This document shows, piece after piece, positions 1-9,841 of a DNA stretch of 61,645 nucleotides. Below the pieces are notes generated by a model that worked only from the letters and a program-made list of their open reading frames with translations, had not been told where the DNA came from and ran no database searches. The DNA comes from Thermoproteota archaeon (GTDB lineage Archaea; Thermoproteota; Thermoprotei_A; Sulfolobales; Acidilobaceae). The translations under genes were made by a program, and so were the position numbers. The stretch's first letter is position 1. Each line of letters starts with the position of its first letter. Where the stretch lies: assembly GCA_030549835.1 (NCBI GenBank), contig JAUQQR010000003.1:1-61645 (forward strand), read 5' to 3'.

Positions 1-29
1 TGGCTATTTTTGTAGCTACTACTTCCTTT

Positions 30-130
30 TTGTGACCCTAAGTTTCCGAGACCCATGGCAGACAGTGGGAAGGGAGCTTAGGGAAAAAGCGGTGACACGC
101 ACCAAAAACCTAGGACGGGAAACGGTAGGA
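30..130 (+). repeat. Structured intergenic element, family D copy 1
   Basis: The 214 bases downstream of rtcA hold no gene. Bases 36-42 (CCCTAAG) can pair with 77-83 (CTTAGGG), enclosing CCCA (52-55) with TGGG (66-69), and CCTA (109-112) can pair with TAGG (126-129), so the stretch looks like a folded RNA. The 19-mer CCTAGGACGGGAAACGGTA at 109-127 recurs exactly at 59003-59021. An open frame covers most of the stretch, which leaves open a decayed tnpB 3' end. I cannot tell an RNA gene from a transposon relic. Confidence 0.4.
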
Positions 131-214
131 GATGGTTACTACACTATATCTATAAACTGAGGACTGTTAACGTTAATATGAGTTTGATTAGAAATGTTCT
201 ATTTAGTTTACCTT

Positions 215-1282
215 CTAGACACCAGAACTCTTTATTACCGCTTTAAAAGGCTTATTCTCTCCTCCCTCTAGTATCTTATAATCGTAATCTTCTAGTATTA
301 GTTTTAGGAGGTTTAAGACTGTTATGGTATGTAATGTTAGCATAGCTCCATATATTGTTGATGTGCCTTTTGCTAGTGATAAGTATAGTGGTATCATATC
401 AGATGCATGTCTATCTAGGGCTGCACCAGTACTTATATCTTCTATTAGTTTCTTGCTTGCCTCTTCTCCTACAATTTCTGCTCTCTTACCTGGAGCTCCT
501 AGGCTATCAGATCCTATTACAGTATTCTGGAATATAGCCCATACTGTTACCCCACTTCCAGGTCCTAGGTGTGGATCTTTTCCTTCCTCATAGTACTCTA
601 ACTCTACTATAGGCTCTACTCTAAGCTTCTCTCTTATAATACTACTAGCTGATTTAGCCTGCCTCTCAGAGACATGTCTAGGAAGTTTTACGGCATGACT
701 CCTAATATTTATACTCTTTAACTCGCCCTTCTCAATGAAATCTCTAGGCTTAAATTCTTGTGGTGGATTCTCTATAGTAGTTAATACTAAACCTCCCCCC
801 TTAGGGTAGTGTCCTCTTTTCTCTACATGAATATTGAACTGGTAGCCTAGACTAGATACTAGCCTAGATAAGACTTCCCTCATATAATCTATCGTAGGGG
901 CCATTGGGACATCTGTTCCTCCCCTAATCTTAACTATTACTCTCGTATCTGCAAATGCTAAGACTGGTAGGATAGCCTGTAGGACTAGTGATATGCTACC
1001 AGCAGTCCCCACATCGAAGACGTAGTTACCTCCACGGATAGTACCTGGGTAGAATTCTAAAGTTAAACTCCCAATCTCTGCTCCCTTAACTTTACCATTA
1101 CAGAGTAATGCTATAGCCTTAACAGCTGTAAGATGCTGTGGTCTAAGCCCAGGATTATCCCTCTTAACCCTAATATTATAGATCCTTATAGGCTTACCTG
1201 TTATAGCTGATAACGCTATAGCTGTTCTAAGAATCTGTCCTCCTCCCTCACCCATAGAGCCATCAATCTCTACTAGCCTCAA
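215..1282 (-). CDS. rtcA: RNA 3'-terminal phosphate cyclase
   Basis: Converts RNA 3'-phosphates to 2',3'-cyclic phosphates with ATP, through an enzyme-AMP intermediate. The N-terminus carries the family signature EIDGSMGEGGGQILRT, and later sections include RGGTDVPMAPTIDY and a C-terminal HASDM segment containing the histidine expected to be adenylylated. The length (about 355 residues) is normal. I chose TTG at 1282 because RtcA proteins begin a few residues before IDGS; TTG 1297 and GTG 1291 are also in frame. It overlaps the end of nadM by about 20 bases, so the two are probably co-transcribed. Identity is secure; the start is not. Confidence 0.95.
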   Translation of the reverse strand: MRLVEIDGSMGEGGGQILRTAIALSAITGKPIRIYNIRVKRDNPGLRPQHLTAVKAIALLCNGKVKGAEIGSLTLEFYPGTIRGGNYVFDVGTAGSISLVLQAILPVLAFADTRVIVKIRGGTDVPMAPTIDYMREVLSRLVSSLGYQFNIHVEKRGHYPKGGGLVLTTIENPPQEFKPRDFIEKGELKSINIRSHAVKLPRHVSERQAKSASSIIREKLRVEPIVELEYYEEGKDPHLGPGSGVTVWAIFQNTVIGSDSLGAPGKRAEIVGEEASKKLIEDISTGAALDRHASDMIPLYLSLAKGTSTIYGAMLTLHTITVLNLLKLILEDYDYKILEGGENKPFKAVIKSSGV

Positions 1283-1808
1283 TATTAACACCTGCAAGCC
1301 TCTTAACTCTCAATGTAAACCCTATATTCTCTAAGTCGTTCATTATAACTTTAGGTACACACTCCCACCAGTTACCCCCTCTAGCTACTAAATCTCTAAT
1401 AATACTACCATTACAAACATCAGGCTTGTAGAGTGAAGGCTTAAGTGCGGCTAAACCCATATCCTCGAAAAGCATTAATACAAGCTCATTACCTGAAACA
1501 ACACCATCAAAAGGTGGTAGTAGCATTCTAAGGTACTGAACCCAAACCTTATGCATTTTAATATCCATAACGGGGACAATATAGACCCTATAGTAATCAT
1601 CTCCCAGCTCATGAGATAAAACCTTCCTAAGTAGTAGTACCCTCTCACCTGCTGTGAGAGGGTTAGATAACGTGTAAGACTCCTGAGCAGAGCCAACAAC
1701 AACAATAACCTCATCAGCAAGCTTTAAAGCATACTTAATAGTACTTATATGGCCATAGTGGGGAGGCTGGAACCTACCGGGAACAAGTAACCTAGCATAC
1801 TTACTCAA
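1263..1808 (-). CDS. nadM: Nicotinamide-nucleotide adenylyltransferase, archaeal type
   Basis: Joins NMN and ATP to make NAD+. The N-terminal Rossmann fold has the nucleotidyltransferase motif GRFQPPHYGH at residues 11-20, with both motif histidines present. The 181-residue length fits the archaeal NadM family. The start is TTG at 1808, which places the first strand (YARLLVPGRF) directly after the initiator. The 3' end overlaps rtcA. NAD kinase is also present at 9005, so two steps of pyridine nucleotide supply are in this window, though not in one operon. Confidence 0.93.
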   Translation of the reverse strand: MSKYARLLVPGRFQPPHYGHISTIKYALKLADEVIVVVGSAQESYTLSNPLTAGERVLLLRKVLSHELGDDYYRVYIVPVMDIKMHKVWVQYLRMLLPPFDGVVSGNELVLMLFEDMGLAALKPSLYKPDVCNGSIIRDLVARGGNWWECVPKVIMNDLENIGFTLRVKRLAGVNIEASRD

Positions 1809-2031
1809 ACTATTTAACCCCCTCTACATGCTATAATCAACCCCTTTTATAACTTTAAATAAGAAACGATATACCTTAAGTATCTTACTTACACTATACC
1901 TTTGCCGTAAATATAGTAAGAATTCAGACTAGGATTAACCTTCTATAAGCATCTCAAAATGCATTTAATTAACTTTATTTAATTAGAATAATTTATTTTT
2001 CTAGATAGGATATAGTATTTGTGGTGTCGGT

Positions 2032-3306
2032 ATGAACCTAGATTCTATTGCTTGGAGTTTAGTTAGTTATATTGTAGAGCTTTCTAGGCTTGATTGGAGA
2101 GTTAGAGAGGCTTTTCATAGATCAGGTTGGAGTAGAGGTGTTGTAATTGGTATGGGTAAAGCATCTATTCCGATGGTTAGCGGGTTGCTAGGCTCTTATA
2201 GCTTTGATGGTGGTGTAATTGTTACTATTAGAGGTTTATCTAGGAGAATTGAGGGTTTAGAGGTTATTGAAGCCAGCCACCCTATCCCTGATGAGTCTAG
2301 CTTAAGAGCTGGTGAGGCTGTCTTAGAGTGGGCTAGAGCTTCTCGTAATAGTAGGCTTATAGTATTAGTCTCTGGTGGAGCCTCAGCACTGGTGGAGAAG
2401 CCTCTAGATCCTCTAACACTAGATGATATTAGGGAAACTACTAGGCACCTCCTTACATGTGGCGCATCTATCCATGAGATTAACTCTGTTAGGAAACACC
2501 TCTCAGCAATTAAAGGCGGTAGGCTAGCTGCAACAGCTTATCCTGGAGAGGTTTTAGGATTATATGCTAGTGATGTTCCAGGGGATATTCTAGATGTTAT
2601 AGGCTCTGGACCTACAGTAGCTGATCCTACAACTTTTAGTGATGCTCTAGGAGTAATATTAAGGTATAATCTAGCAGGCATTATCCCAGATAGAGTTTTA
2701 AGATTCCTTAATGAAGGCTCTAGAGGATTAAGAGAGGAGACTCCTAAGCCAGGCTCGCAAATCTTATCTAAGACTAGAAATGAACTCATAGCCGGGAATA
2801 TTGATGTCTTAAGAGGATTAGAGTCTAAGCTTAAATCTCAAGGATTCAATACTATAATACTAACGTCTAGGCTTGAAGGTGAGGCTAGAGAAGTTGGGAG
2901 AGCTCTAGCATCTATAACATTAGAGGCTATGAGTAGGGGGATACCTATAGCTAAACCTGGAGCTATCCTAGCTGGAGGCGAGACTACTGTGAGGGTTAAG
3001 GGTAAGGGTAGAGGTGGCAGGAATATGGAGCTAGCATTCTCATGGGCTCTATCAATGAGATATTGGGGTGTTAGAGAGGAAGCAGTAATATTATCAATGG
3101 ATACAGATGGAATAGATGGAGTTACAGATGCTGCTGGAGCTATTATATCCCCAGCTATAGTAGATAATGTTAGGAGTCTAGGCTACGATCCATATAAGGT
3201 TCTAGAAGATAATGATACATATACTGTACTATTAAAAGCTGGAGGTCTAGTAAAGACTGGACCTACAGGATCTAACCTGAATAGTATACAGGTTATTTTA
3301 TTTTAA
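2032..3306 (+). CDS. Glycerate 2-kinase (MOFRL family)
   Basis: Phosphorylates D-glycerate to 2-phosphoglycerate, the step that feeds the non-phosphorylative Entner-Doudoroff branch of archaea into lower glycolysis. The glycerate kinase domain is seen in VIGMGKAS (about residue 40), VSGGASALVEKP (about 117) and NSVRKHLSAIKGGRLA; the C-terminal MOFRL part has GGRNMELAFSWAL and SMDTDGIDG. At 424 residues it is full length. ATG start at 2032 after an AT-rich leader. The last nine bases overlap the convergent membrane protein gene. No other sugar-pathway genes lie beside it. Confidence 0.93.
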   Translation: MNLDSIAWSLVSYIVELSRLDWRVREAFHRSGWSRGVVIGMGKASIPMVSGLLGSYSFDGGVIVTIRGLSRRIEGLEVIEASHPIPDESSLRAGEAVLEWARASRNSRLIVLVSGGASALVEKPLDPLTLDDIRETTRHLLTCGASIHEINSVRKHLSAIKGGRLAATAYPGEVLGLYASDVPGDILDVIGSGPTVADPTTFSDALGVILRYNLAGIIPDRVLRFLNEGSRGLREETPKPGSQILSKTRNELIAGNIDVLRGLESKLKSQGFNTIILTSRLEGEAREVGRALASITLEAMSRGIPIAKPGAILAGGETTVRVKGKGRGGRNMELAFSWALSMRYWGVREEAVILSMDTDGIDGVTDAAGAIISPAIVDNVRSLGYDPYKVLEDNDTYTVLLKAGGLVKTGPTGSNLNSIQVILF

Positions 3307-4545
3307 ATTAAAAACAATCAACCTATTATCACATCCCGGGAATCCTACTAGGGTAGACCCCTTAATCATAATATCTCTAAGATCTTCAGCATTACTTGGA
3401 GCCAAGGCATTAGCTAGAGAGTCTGCCTGTTTAGGGTCCGCTAAGCCTGCTATTATAAATCCAGATGATTTAGCTGGGCCTCTAGGAGATATTCTAGGCT
3501 CAGTCCACGGTATGTCTGGTAGAGATACTATTACTCTCTTAGCTCTCCTTACAGCCTCAAATACTAGCCTAAATATATTATTGGTGTCTATGTTAACTCC
3601 CTCGAGATCTATAACAATATTCTCTATCCCAAGCCTCTCTATGTAGTCGTAAATGCTTAGTGTTAGAGCTACCCTAACTTCTACAGGCTCTAATCCCCCT
3701 ACGCTAACTTCTGCTATATTTCCGCTTCTAATCTCCTCTAATATGCTCCTAATCCTATCCTCTATATCCTCTATAGCTGCTTTTGGAGCTCCTAAATTAA
3801 TTATTAGGGCTCCATCTAGTCTCCTAGCTATACTCTCACTTACAATTCTAGATCTTCTACCATAAACCCATAGTATCCACGGTTCTTCTAGTTCTAATAC
3901 AGCTTTCGAGTATGCTGAGCACGCTATAATCTTCTGTCTCCAGTCCCCTACTCTAGTTCTAAGTAGAGCTCTAGTTACTGATGAGAAGCTACTAAAGCCT
4001 ACGAGCTCCCCAATATCTAACCCATTACACTTAGGGGGATCAAGAGGCTTAAATGAGGCATAAGCTAATGTTATAGTTAATCCTACAGGCCCTAAACCCG
4101 ATATTAGCCCTAATCCTATAGACTCGTAGGGTTTTGTAGATATAGATGCTCCTATAATAGATGATATTAGAGAAGTAGAATAGTATAAGATTTTTAGGGG
4201 ACATTGAAATCTACCTAAGATAATAGCATCGATAATATAGAGTATTAATGCTGTAAGTGCCAGAACTGTAGGGGACCACCTAGTAGGACCCTTAAGTATA
4301 TCAGTTAAAGGCTCCCCAAATTTACCCCTATATATGATGATTGCAGAGAATATAGCAATAATAGTTGATATAGCTACGAGTATTAAAATAGCTAGCTGAA
4401 GTCTAGGATTAAAGCTTGCTAACAAGACAAAACTTGTGGCTGCAGGAACAGCTATTATAAAGCTTCTAGTAGTATAAACTATGATTATCATAGAAATAAG
4501 AGTAATAACTAGAATTGATATAATCTGAGCTGTAATAGCAATCAA
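3298..4545 (-). CDS. Membrane protein with C-terminal soluble domain, unknown function
   Basis: Not recognised. From TTG 4545 the protein has about five hydrophobic segments in its first 150 residues, then a soluble domain of about 230 residues. That domain has alternating strands and helices (LDGALIINLG, ENIVIDLEGVNI, RVIVSLPDIPW) that hint at a nucleotide-binding-like alpha/beta fold. The frame stays open upstream to a TAG at 4753-4755, adding about 69 codons that read as further membrane helices (for example LLICFLLAHRLYWG), yet that extension has no ATG, GTG or TTG codon. The true start is therefore uncertain and the listed protein may lack one or two helices. Convergent with glycerate kinase. 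Confidence 0.6.
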   Translation of the reverse strand: MIAITAQIISILVITLISMIIIVYTTRSFIIAVPAATSFVLLASFNPRLQLAILILVAISTIIAIFSAIIIYRGKFGEPLTDILKGPTRWSPTVLALTALILYIIDAIILGRFQCPLKILYYSTSLISSIIGASISTKPYESIGLGLISGLGPVGLTITLAYASFKPLDPPKCNGLDIGELVGFSSFSSVTRALLRTRVGDWRQKIIACSAYSKAVLELEEPWILWVYGRRSRIVSESIARRLDGALIINLGAPKAAIEDIEDRIRSILEEIRSGNIAEVSVGGLEPVEVRVALTLSIYDYIERLGIENIVIDLEGVNIDTNNIFRLVFEAVRRAKRVIVSLPDIPWTEPRISPRGPAKSSGFIIAGLADPKQADSLANALAPSNAEDLRDIMIKGSTLVGFPGCDNRLIVFNLK

Positions 4546-4770
4546 CGATGTTAATCCCGTACTAGGTGGTAGAGTATAACCTATAATACTGAGGTAAGCT
4601 AGATAAAGGAGTATGGTGAATAATGCTGTTATAATAGTAAATTTAAGATAGTTCCTTAAACTACAAGCTATACCCTTCCCCCAATATAATCTATGAGCTA
4701 AAAGGAAACATATTAAAAGGTTAAGGGTTACTACTAAGTTTAGGGATAATAACTATTGGATAATGCTAGC

Positions 4771-7632
4771 ATGCTTCACCCAAAGATTAGAGATATTTTA
4801 TTAAAACTAGGCTATACTAGACTATTCCCGATACAGGAGAAAGCTATCCCCCCAATACTCTCAGGCTATAACACTATAATCGTAGCCCCTACTGGTAGTG
4901 GTAAGACTGAAGCAGCATTAATACCTGTACTCTCACTTATGCTAAGTGAAAGAGATAAAGGTACCTTAGGCAACTACATTAAACTAATCTATATTACACC
5001 CCTTAGAGCCCTAAATAGAGATATAGCTTATAGGATATCGAAGCTATGTGAATCTCTAGGATTTAGAGTATTAGTAAGGCATGGAGACACAGGCCCTAGT
5101 ATTAGGAGGAAATTCCTAAGAGAGCCTCCAGATGTCATGGTAACTACTCCAGAATCTCTGAATCTACTATTGACACTTAGAGATTATATAGATATATGGG
5201 GTAATGTAGGCTGGGTAATAGTAGATGAAGTCCATGAGCTCTTAGATAGCGAGAGGGGAGCAGAACTCACGGTTATATTAGAGAGGCTACAGAGAATATC
5301 TAGGAGGAGAATTCAGAGGATAGGATTATCAGCTACATTATCTAGGAAGAGTCTCACCGAAGCCTTAAATCTCCTCTCCTACGGTAGATACGTTAGCATA
5401 GTTGAGGATAGCCAAATTAAAAGCTATGATATTAGTGTCGATGTAGTTGATTATACTAATGAGGATAGAGTTTGGGATAAAGCTATTAAGAGAATAGCTG
5501 AGATTATTAATAACACTCCCGGATCTATCCTAGTATTCACTAATACTAGATCTACAGCTGAGCTTCTAGCCTCTAGCCTCTCAAACATAATAGGTGAGAG
5601 TAGTGTAGGAGTTCACCACGGTAGCTTATCTAGAGATATTAGAGAGTCTATAGAGAGAGATTTTAGAGAGGGGAGGATTAAAGCCCTAGTAGCAACTTCT
5701 AGTATGGAGCTCGGAATAGATATTGGTAGAGTTAATCTAGTAATGCAGTTCCTCTCACCAAAACAAGTTATAGCTATGACTCAGAGAGCTGGGAGAGCAG
5801 GTCATAGGCTGGGAGAGACTAGTAGGGCAGTTATAGTAACTATTAATAACATATTCGAGATCCTAGAATCAGGTGTCATAGCCTTTAGAACACTTAAAGG
5901 AGACCTAGAGGATATTAAAGCCCATAGAACATCATATGATGCAATGGCCCACCAGATAGTTGCTATGATAGTTGGAGGTATAGCCAGGAATATAGATGAT
6001 ATACATAGGATACTAACATCAACCTATACATTCAGCGACATATCTATAGATGATGTTAGAGGAGTAGTAAATCACTTAGCAAGCGTTAAGGTATTAAATG
6101 TAGACTCTAATGGTAATATTGGAGAGTCAAGGAGATCTAGAAAGTACCTCTATAGCGTATCCATGATACCAGATGAGAGGACTCTAGAAGTTATAAATAT
6201 AGTAGATGAGTCTAAGATTGGAGAGGTTAGCGAGGTTTTTATAGAAACAATCCTGCTACAGTCTAAAGACTCTAATATGCTCAAATCTAAAGGGGTAAGT
6301 TCAGATAGATTTAAATTCGTACTAGCTGGTAGAATATGGGAAGCTCTAGACATAGACTTAGACAGTGAGAGGGTAACTGTTAAGCCTATAGCTGAGGTTG
6401 AGGGCGTCATACCATCATGGGAGGGTGAGCTTATACCCGTAAGCTATAAGGTTGCTAGAGAAGTATGCTCTCTAATGAGTCTACTAATGCAGGATCCCTC
6501 TAAGTCATCTAAGATACTAGAACCTAGGAGGCTTAAAGCGTATGAGTCTAGAATTATAGATGTTCTCGAGAATACTAGGAAACTCTGGGGTGTAACCCCC
6601 ACATACTCTAGTCCCGTGATAGAGGAGGTTAATAACTTATCTGTACTACATGTATGTTTAGGATCTAAAGGTAACTTTACCCTAGCACTAGTACTATCTA
6701 AGCTTATGGAGAAGTATAAGCCTGTAGAATTTAAGTATATACCTTACGCTATAGTATTTAAGAGTACTACTGGTGTAAGTGGAGAATTTATTGCTGAGGC
6801 ATTAGAGAAAGCTAAGAGCCTAGATAAGGGTATAATATTATCATTAATATATGATTCTCTAAGATCAACAAAAGCATATATGATTAGATTCTATCATGTA
6901 GCTAAGAGAATGGGAGTTATAGATCCCGAAGCTGATGTACGCCAAGGATTAATACAGAAGCTAATTGAAGCTTACAATAACTCAGTAATAGAACGTGAAG
7001 CCATAAGAGAGATGATATATGATAAACTAGACTTTGAAGCATTAGAAGAATTCCTTAGAAACTTAGATAAGCCAGTTGTAGTAAGTCTAAATGATCCATC
7101 ACCCCTAACACTAGAAGTATTAAGAAACCCATATATAAGGAGGGATACTGCAGCAAATATTAAGATGCTAGCACTAGATTACATAATAGAAGCTAAGAAG
7201 AAGCATATAGAAGCTAAAGAATCACTACTACTATGTATCAAATGTGGTAACACCTTTAAACGGAGAGTTTCAGATATTAAAGGGAGAGTTAAATGCACTA
7301 AGTGTAATGAACTAACACTAGCACCACTACCAGACACAGAGTGGGGACGTAATACAGTAGAGATTTACAGGAAGTATTTAAGGAATGAAAAACTACAGAG
7401 TGAAGAGAAGAAGATAGTAGAAGAAGTAATGGATAGAGCAGGACTGTACATGAGCTACGCCGCATACGACCTAGGAGGCTATGTAGTTAAAGCATTAATG
7501 GCCCACGGTGTAGGCCCTAAGAGAGCAAGGAGAGTTATGGAGGCTTATATTAGAGGGAAAGAGAGAGCATTCTGGGAGGAGCTAATAAGAGCTGAAGAGG
7601 AATATGTTACAACGAGGAGATTCTGGAGTTAA
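4771..7632 (+). CDS. Lhr-type superfamily 2 helicase with zinc ribbon
   Basis: ATP-dependent nucleic-acid helicase of the large Lhr (COG1201-like) group, probably acting in DNA repair or RNA handling. Counting from TTG 4756, the Q-motif FPIQEKAI is near residue 24, Walker A APTGSGKT at 44-51, DEVH at 157-160, LSATLSRK near 193, and motif VI QRAGRAGHR near 350. A long C-terminal part carries a four-cysteine zinc ribbon (CIKC...CTKC, about residues 827-851). I prefer ATG 4771, which begins the helicase core (MLHPKIRD). A second Lhr paralogue lies at 43069; only this one has the cysteine pairs. I cannot assign an aLhr subclass. Confidence 0.9.
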   Translation: MLHPKIRDILLKLGYTRLFPIQEKAIPPILSGYNTIIVAPTGSGKTEAALIPVLSLMLSERDKGTLGNYIKLIYITPLRALNRDIAYRISKLCESLGFRVLVRHGDTGPSIRRKFLREPPDVMVTTPESLNLLLTLRDYIDIWGNVGWVIVDEVHELLDSERGAELTVILERLQRISRRRIQRIGLSATLSRKSLTEALNLLSYGRYVSIVEDSQIKSYDISVDVVDYTNEDRVWDKAIKRIAEIINNTPGSILVFTNTRSTAELLASSLSNIIGESSVGVHHGSLSRDIRESIERDFREGRIKALVATSSMELGIDIGRVNLVMQFLSPKQVIAMTQRAGRAGHRLGETSRAVIVTINNIFEILESGVIAFRTLKGDLEDIKAHRTSYDAMAHQIVAMIVGGIARNIDDIHRILTSTYTFSDISIDDVRGVVNHLASVKVLNVDSNGNIGESRRSRKYLYSVSMIPDERTLEVINIVDESKIGEVSEVFIETILLQSKDSNMLKSKGVSSDRFKFVLAGRIWEALDIDLDSERVTVKPIAEVEGVIPSWEGELIPVSYKVAREVCSLMSLLMQDPSKSSKILEPRRLKAYESRIIDVLENTRKLWGVTPTYSSPVIEEVNNLSVLHVCLGSKGNFTLALVLSKLMEKYKPVEFKYIPYAIVFKSTTGVSGEFIAEALEKAKSLDKGIILSLIYDSLRSTKAYMIRFYHVAKRMGVIDPEADVRQGLIQKLIEAYNNSVIEREAIREMIYDKLDFEALEEFLRNLDKPVVVSLNDPSPLTLEVLRNPYIRRDTAANIKMLALDYIIEAKKKHIEAKESLLLCIKCGNTFKRRVSDIKGRVKCTKCNELTLAPLPDTEWGRNTVEIYRKYLRNEKLQSEEKKIVEEVMDRAGLYMSYAAYDLGGYVVKALMAHGVGPKRARRVMEAYIRGKERAFWEELIRAEEEYVTTRRFWS

Positions 7633-7653
7633 GATAATATATTTTAGTATATG

Positions 7654-8388
7654 TTACTGTTGAGTAGAAGGCTGGCCTCCCTCTTCTCTTTTCTCAACTT
7701 TCTCAGGATACTCTACTTCAATTATTATTAGTAGCTTCTTTGGCTCTAATACCTCATAAATATCAGCTGCGATTGCTGATAGTCTTGCCTCTAGGTCTGT
7801 TAATCCTAGTACTCCTTGTGGTAGTATAATTTTTAATGTTTTACTCTGCCCATCATACTCTGCTCCTACACTTGTGTAGTGTAAGCCTAGCATTCTAGCT
7901 GCTAATATTCTAGCTTTATCATCTATAGTCTCTACTTTCTTCATTATTTCTAATGTTATTTTTAGTGTTTTACCTGCTAGTGGATGGTTCATATCTATGT
8001 AGGCGAATCTCTCAGTTATCTTACTTATCACCCCTCTCCTCCCCCCAATCTCTATCTCTTCTCCTACTCTCGGTCTTATATTGAGTCTTTGTAGTTGCTT
8101 TAATGGGACTCTTACTACTAAGTCTTCTCTTCTCTCTCCATAAGCTTTTTCTGGGGGAGCTATGATTTCTCTTCTCTCTCCAACACTCATCTCTGCTAGA
8201 GCCTCCTCTACTGCAGGTAGTAGGGGTGATTTACCGTATACTATAGTGGCCTCTCTATATGTCCTATTAGGATCATAGATTCCAGCTTCTCTAGCTATAG
8301 ACTCTATTGTCGTATCTACTACTCTCTCCCTCCCCTCTTCTAATGCTACTATGGTATAATTGACTAGTAACATATCTCCCTTATTCAA
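7654..8388 (-). CDS. FKBP/SlyD-type peptidyl-prolyl isomerase
   Basis: Cytoplasmic folding helper that isomerises Xaa-Pro bonds. The FKBP domain is split by an insert-in-flap chaperone domain: VNYTIVALEEG near the N-terminus, VEEALAEMSVGERREI in the middle, then the insert, then MNHPLAGKTLKI closing the FKBP part as in SlyD. A further domain of about 90 residues follows, as in long archaeal FKBPs, and the protein ends in a charged tail. ATG start at 8388. It is convergent with the helicase and stands alone. Confidence 0.9.
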   Translation of the reverse strand: MNKGDMLLVNYTIVALEEGRERVVDTTIESIAREAGIYDPNRTYREATIVYGKSPLLPAVEEALAEMSVGERREIIAPPEKAYGERREDLVVRVPLKQLQRLNIRPRVGEEIEIGGRRGVISKITERFAYIDMNHPLAGKTLKITLEIMKKVETIDDKARILAARMLGLHYTSVGAEYDGQSKTLKIILPQGVLGLTDLEARLSAIAADIYEVLEPKKLLIIIEVEYPEKVEKREEGGQPSTQQ

Positions 8389-8469
8389 TCTCTAAACACC
8401 AGAGATTCTCCACTAATATCAAGCCTTAATAAGCTACAATTCTAAATCTAATCAAGGCTAGAGTCTACT

Positions 8470-8913
8470 ATGAGCTCTGACATATTAGAGGTTATAGCTA
8501 GAGGTATTAAGTTTAGAGCTAAGGGTCACCCTAATATAAGAGCTACTCATAGATCTACATTTGAGATAACTAGAGAGGATTACTTAACCACTAGAGGAGA
8601 CTGTATAATTGGCGTGGGCTCTGAGGTAGCTTCATCAGATCTCCCAGAATGGTTTAAGGAAGCTATTACTAGAGAAGATTCTAGGATAATAGCTATACTA
8701 TGCACTAATAACATATGTGATGTGGTAATTGGGAGAGGATCACCTAAACTAATACTCTCAGATAATACTAGAATGGTATTTAGAAAATCAACATATATAG
8801 GCCCAGAGACTATAATGATAGGAGCTAGTAAAGCTGCAGGAGAGATTAGAAGAGACTTAATAAATAAGCTAGTTACAGGAGGAGTTCTAGAAGTAACAAT
8901 ATTAGTAGTTTAA
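8470..8913 (+). CDS. DUF371 family protein
   Basis: Small conserved archaeal protein of unknown function. The pattern KFRAKGHPNIRATHRSTFEI at residues 16-35, followed by GDCIIGVGS and a basic-acidic C-terminus ending in beta-strand VLEVTILVV, matches what I know of DUF371. The 147-residue length is typical. ATG start at 8470, divergent from the FKBP gene with about 80 bases between starts, enough for two promoters. No functional context nearby. Confidence 0.8.
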   Translation: MSSDILEVIARGIKFRAKGHPNIRATHRSTFEITREDYLTTRGDCIIGVGSEVASSDLPEWFKEAITREDSRIIAILCTNNICDVVIGRGSPKLILSDNTRMVFRKSTYIGPETIMIGASKAAGEIRRDLINKLVTGGVLEVTILVV

Positions 8914-9004
8914 GCTAAGTATCCTAAAACTCTTATCTTAGCATACCCTATTCGTTTTAGCTTTTAACCTCATCTATGTAAATCATAAATTTGGGGATTA
9001 TATA

Positions 9005-9841
9005 TTGGAGCCTATAGGCATAATTGTTAAGCGTGAGAGTAGCTTAGCTGAAGAAGTTGCCCTTAAGGTTGTCAAGGTTCTAGACTCTTTTAATGTTAAA
9101 TTTCTTATAGAAGAGAATGTAGAATATAAAAGCTTATCAGACTACAGTAAGTTTAACCTACAGGACTATGTACCTGAGAAGCTTATAGTTATTGGCGGCG
9201 ACGGCACACTACTTAGAACCCTCCTAAAGATACAGGATAAGACTCCGATAATAATGGGTGTAAGAGCTGGGAAGAGGGGATTCCTACTAGATGTAGAGAG
9301 GTATGAGGTAGAAGAGAGAGTTAAAGATTTCCTACATGGGAGATATAAGGTTATAGAGTACCCTAGACTATCAGTCTACGCTAATAATAGGAAACTATAC
9401 TGTATACTAAATGACTCAGTAGTAATATCTAAGATGGCTAAAATGGTTAGATTAACAGTCTCTATAGATGGTCAGACAGCTATGAGAATTGACGGTGATG
9501 GTGTAGTAGTATCTACAACAGTTGGGAGTACAGCATATGGGCTTAGTGCTGGAGGCCCCATTATAGATCCTAGACTTAATGTTATACTAGTAGTCCCATT
9601 AAATCCGGTACAGCTACACCTCAGACCTATAGTTATCCCAGGTGACTCCCTCATAGAAATATCTCTTACAGCTCAAAGTAATGAAGCATATCTAAGCCTA
9701 GACGGTCAAATAGTAGAAGAGCTACGCCCAGGTAGTACTATAGCTATAGGACCCTGCCCTATAAGTGTTAGAATAGCTAGGTTTAGGTGGTGGGAGAACT
9801 TCTATGAGAAACTATACACAAGAGTACTCACATACTGGTAA
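9005..9841 (+). CDS. nadK: NAD kinase
   Basis: Phosphorylates NAD+ to NADP+ in the cytoplasm. The kinase signature VIGGDGTLLRTL is near residue 62 (GGDGT binds the phosphates), and DGDGVVVSTTVGSTAYGLSAGGPI near residues 160-180 forms the NAD site with its conserved aspartate and serine. The 278-residue length is normal for archaea. The start is TTG at 9005, giving MEPIGIIVKRES, where the first beta strand normally begins. The last 38 bases overlap nob1, indicating translational coupling. Confidence 0.95.
   Translation: MEPIGIIVKRESSLAEEVALKVVKVLDSFNVKFLIEENVEYKSLSDYSKFNLQDYVPEKLIVIGGDGTLLRTLLKIQDKTPIIMGVRAGKRGFLLDVERYEVEERVKDFLHGRYKVIEYPRLSVYANNRKLYCILNDSVVISKMAKMVRLTVSIDGQTAMRIDGDGVVVSTTVGSTAYGLSAGGPIIDPRLNVILVVPLNPVQLHLRPIVIPGDSLIEISLTAQSNEAYLSLDGQIVEELRPGSTIAIGPCPISVRIARFRWWENFYEKLYTRVLTYW

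Noticed and set aside
1-130. RNase P RNA or SRP RNA at the left edge
   Set aside because: GGGAAACGG and the stems looked promising, but I could not find the universally conserved blocks of either RNA, and a second copy of the tail exists at 59003.
4546-4772. A -1 frameshift linking an upstream ATG at 4772 to the membrane protein frame
   Set aside because: The ATG overlaps the divergent helicase start in a GCATGC palindrome and no slippery run is evident; too speculative.
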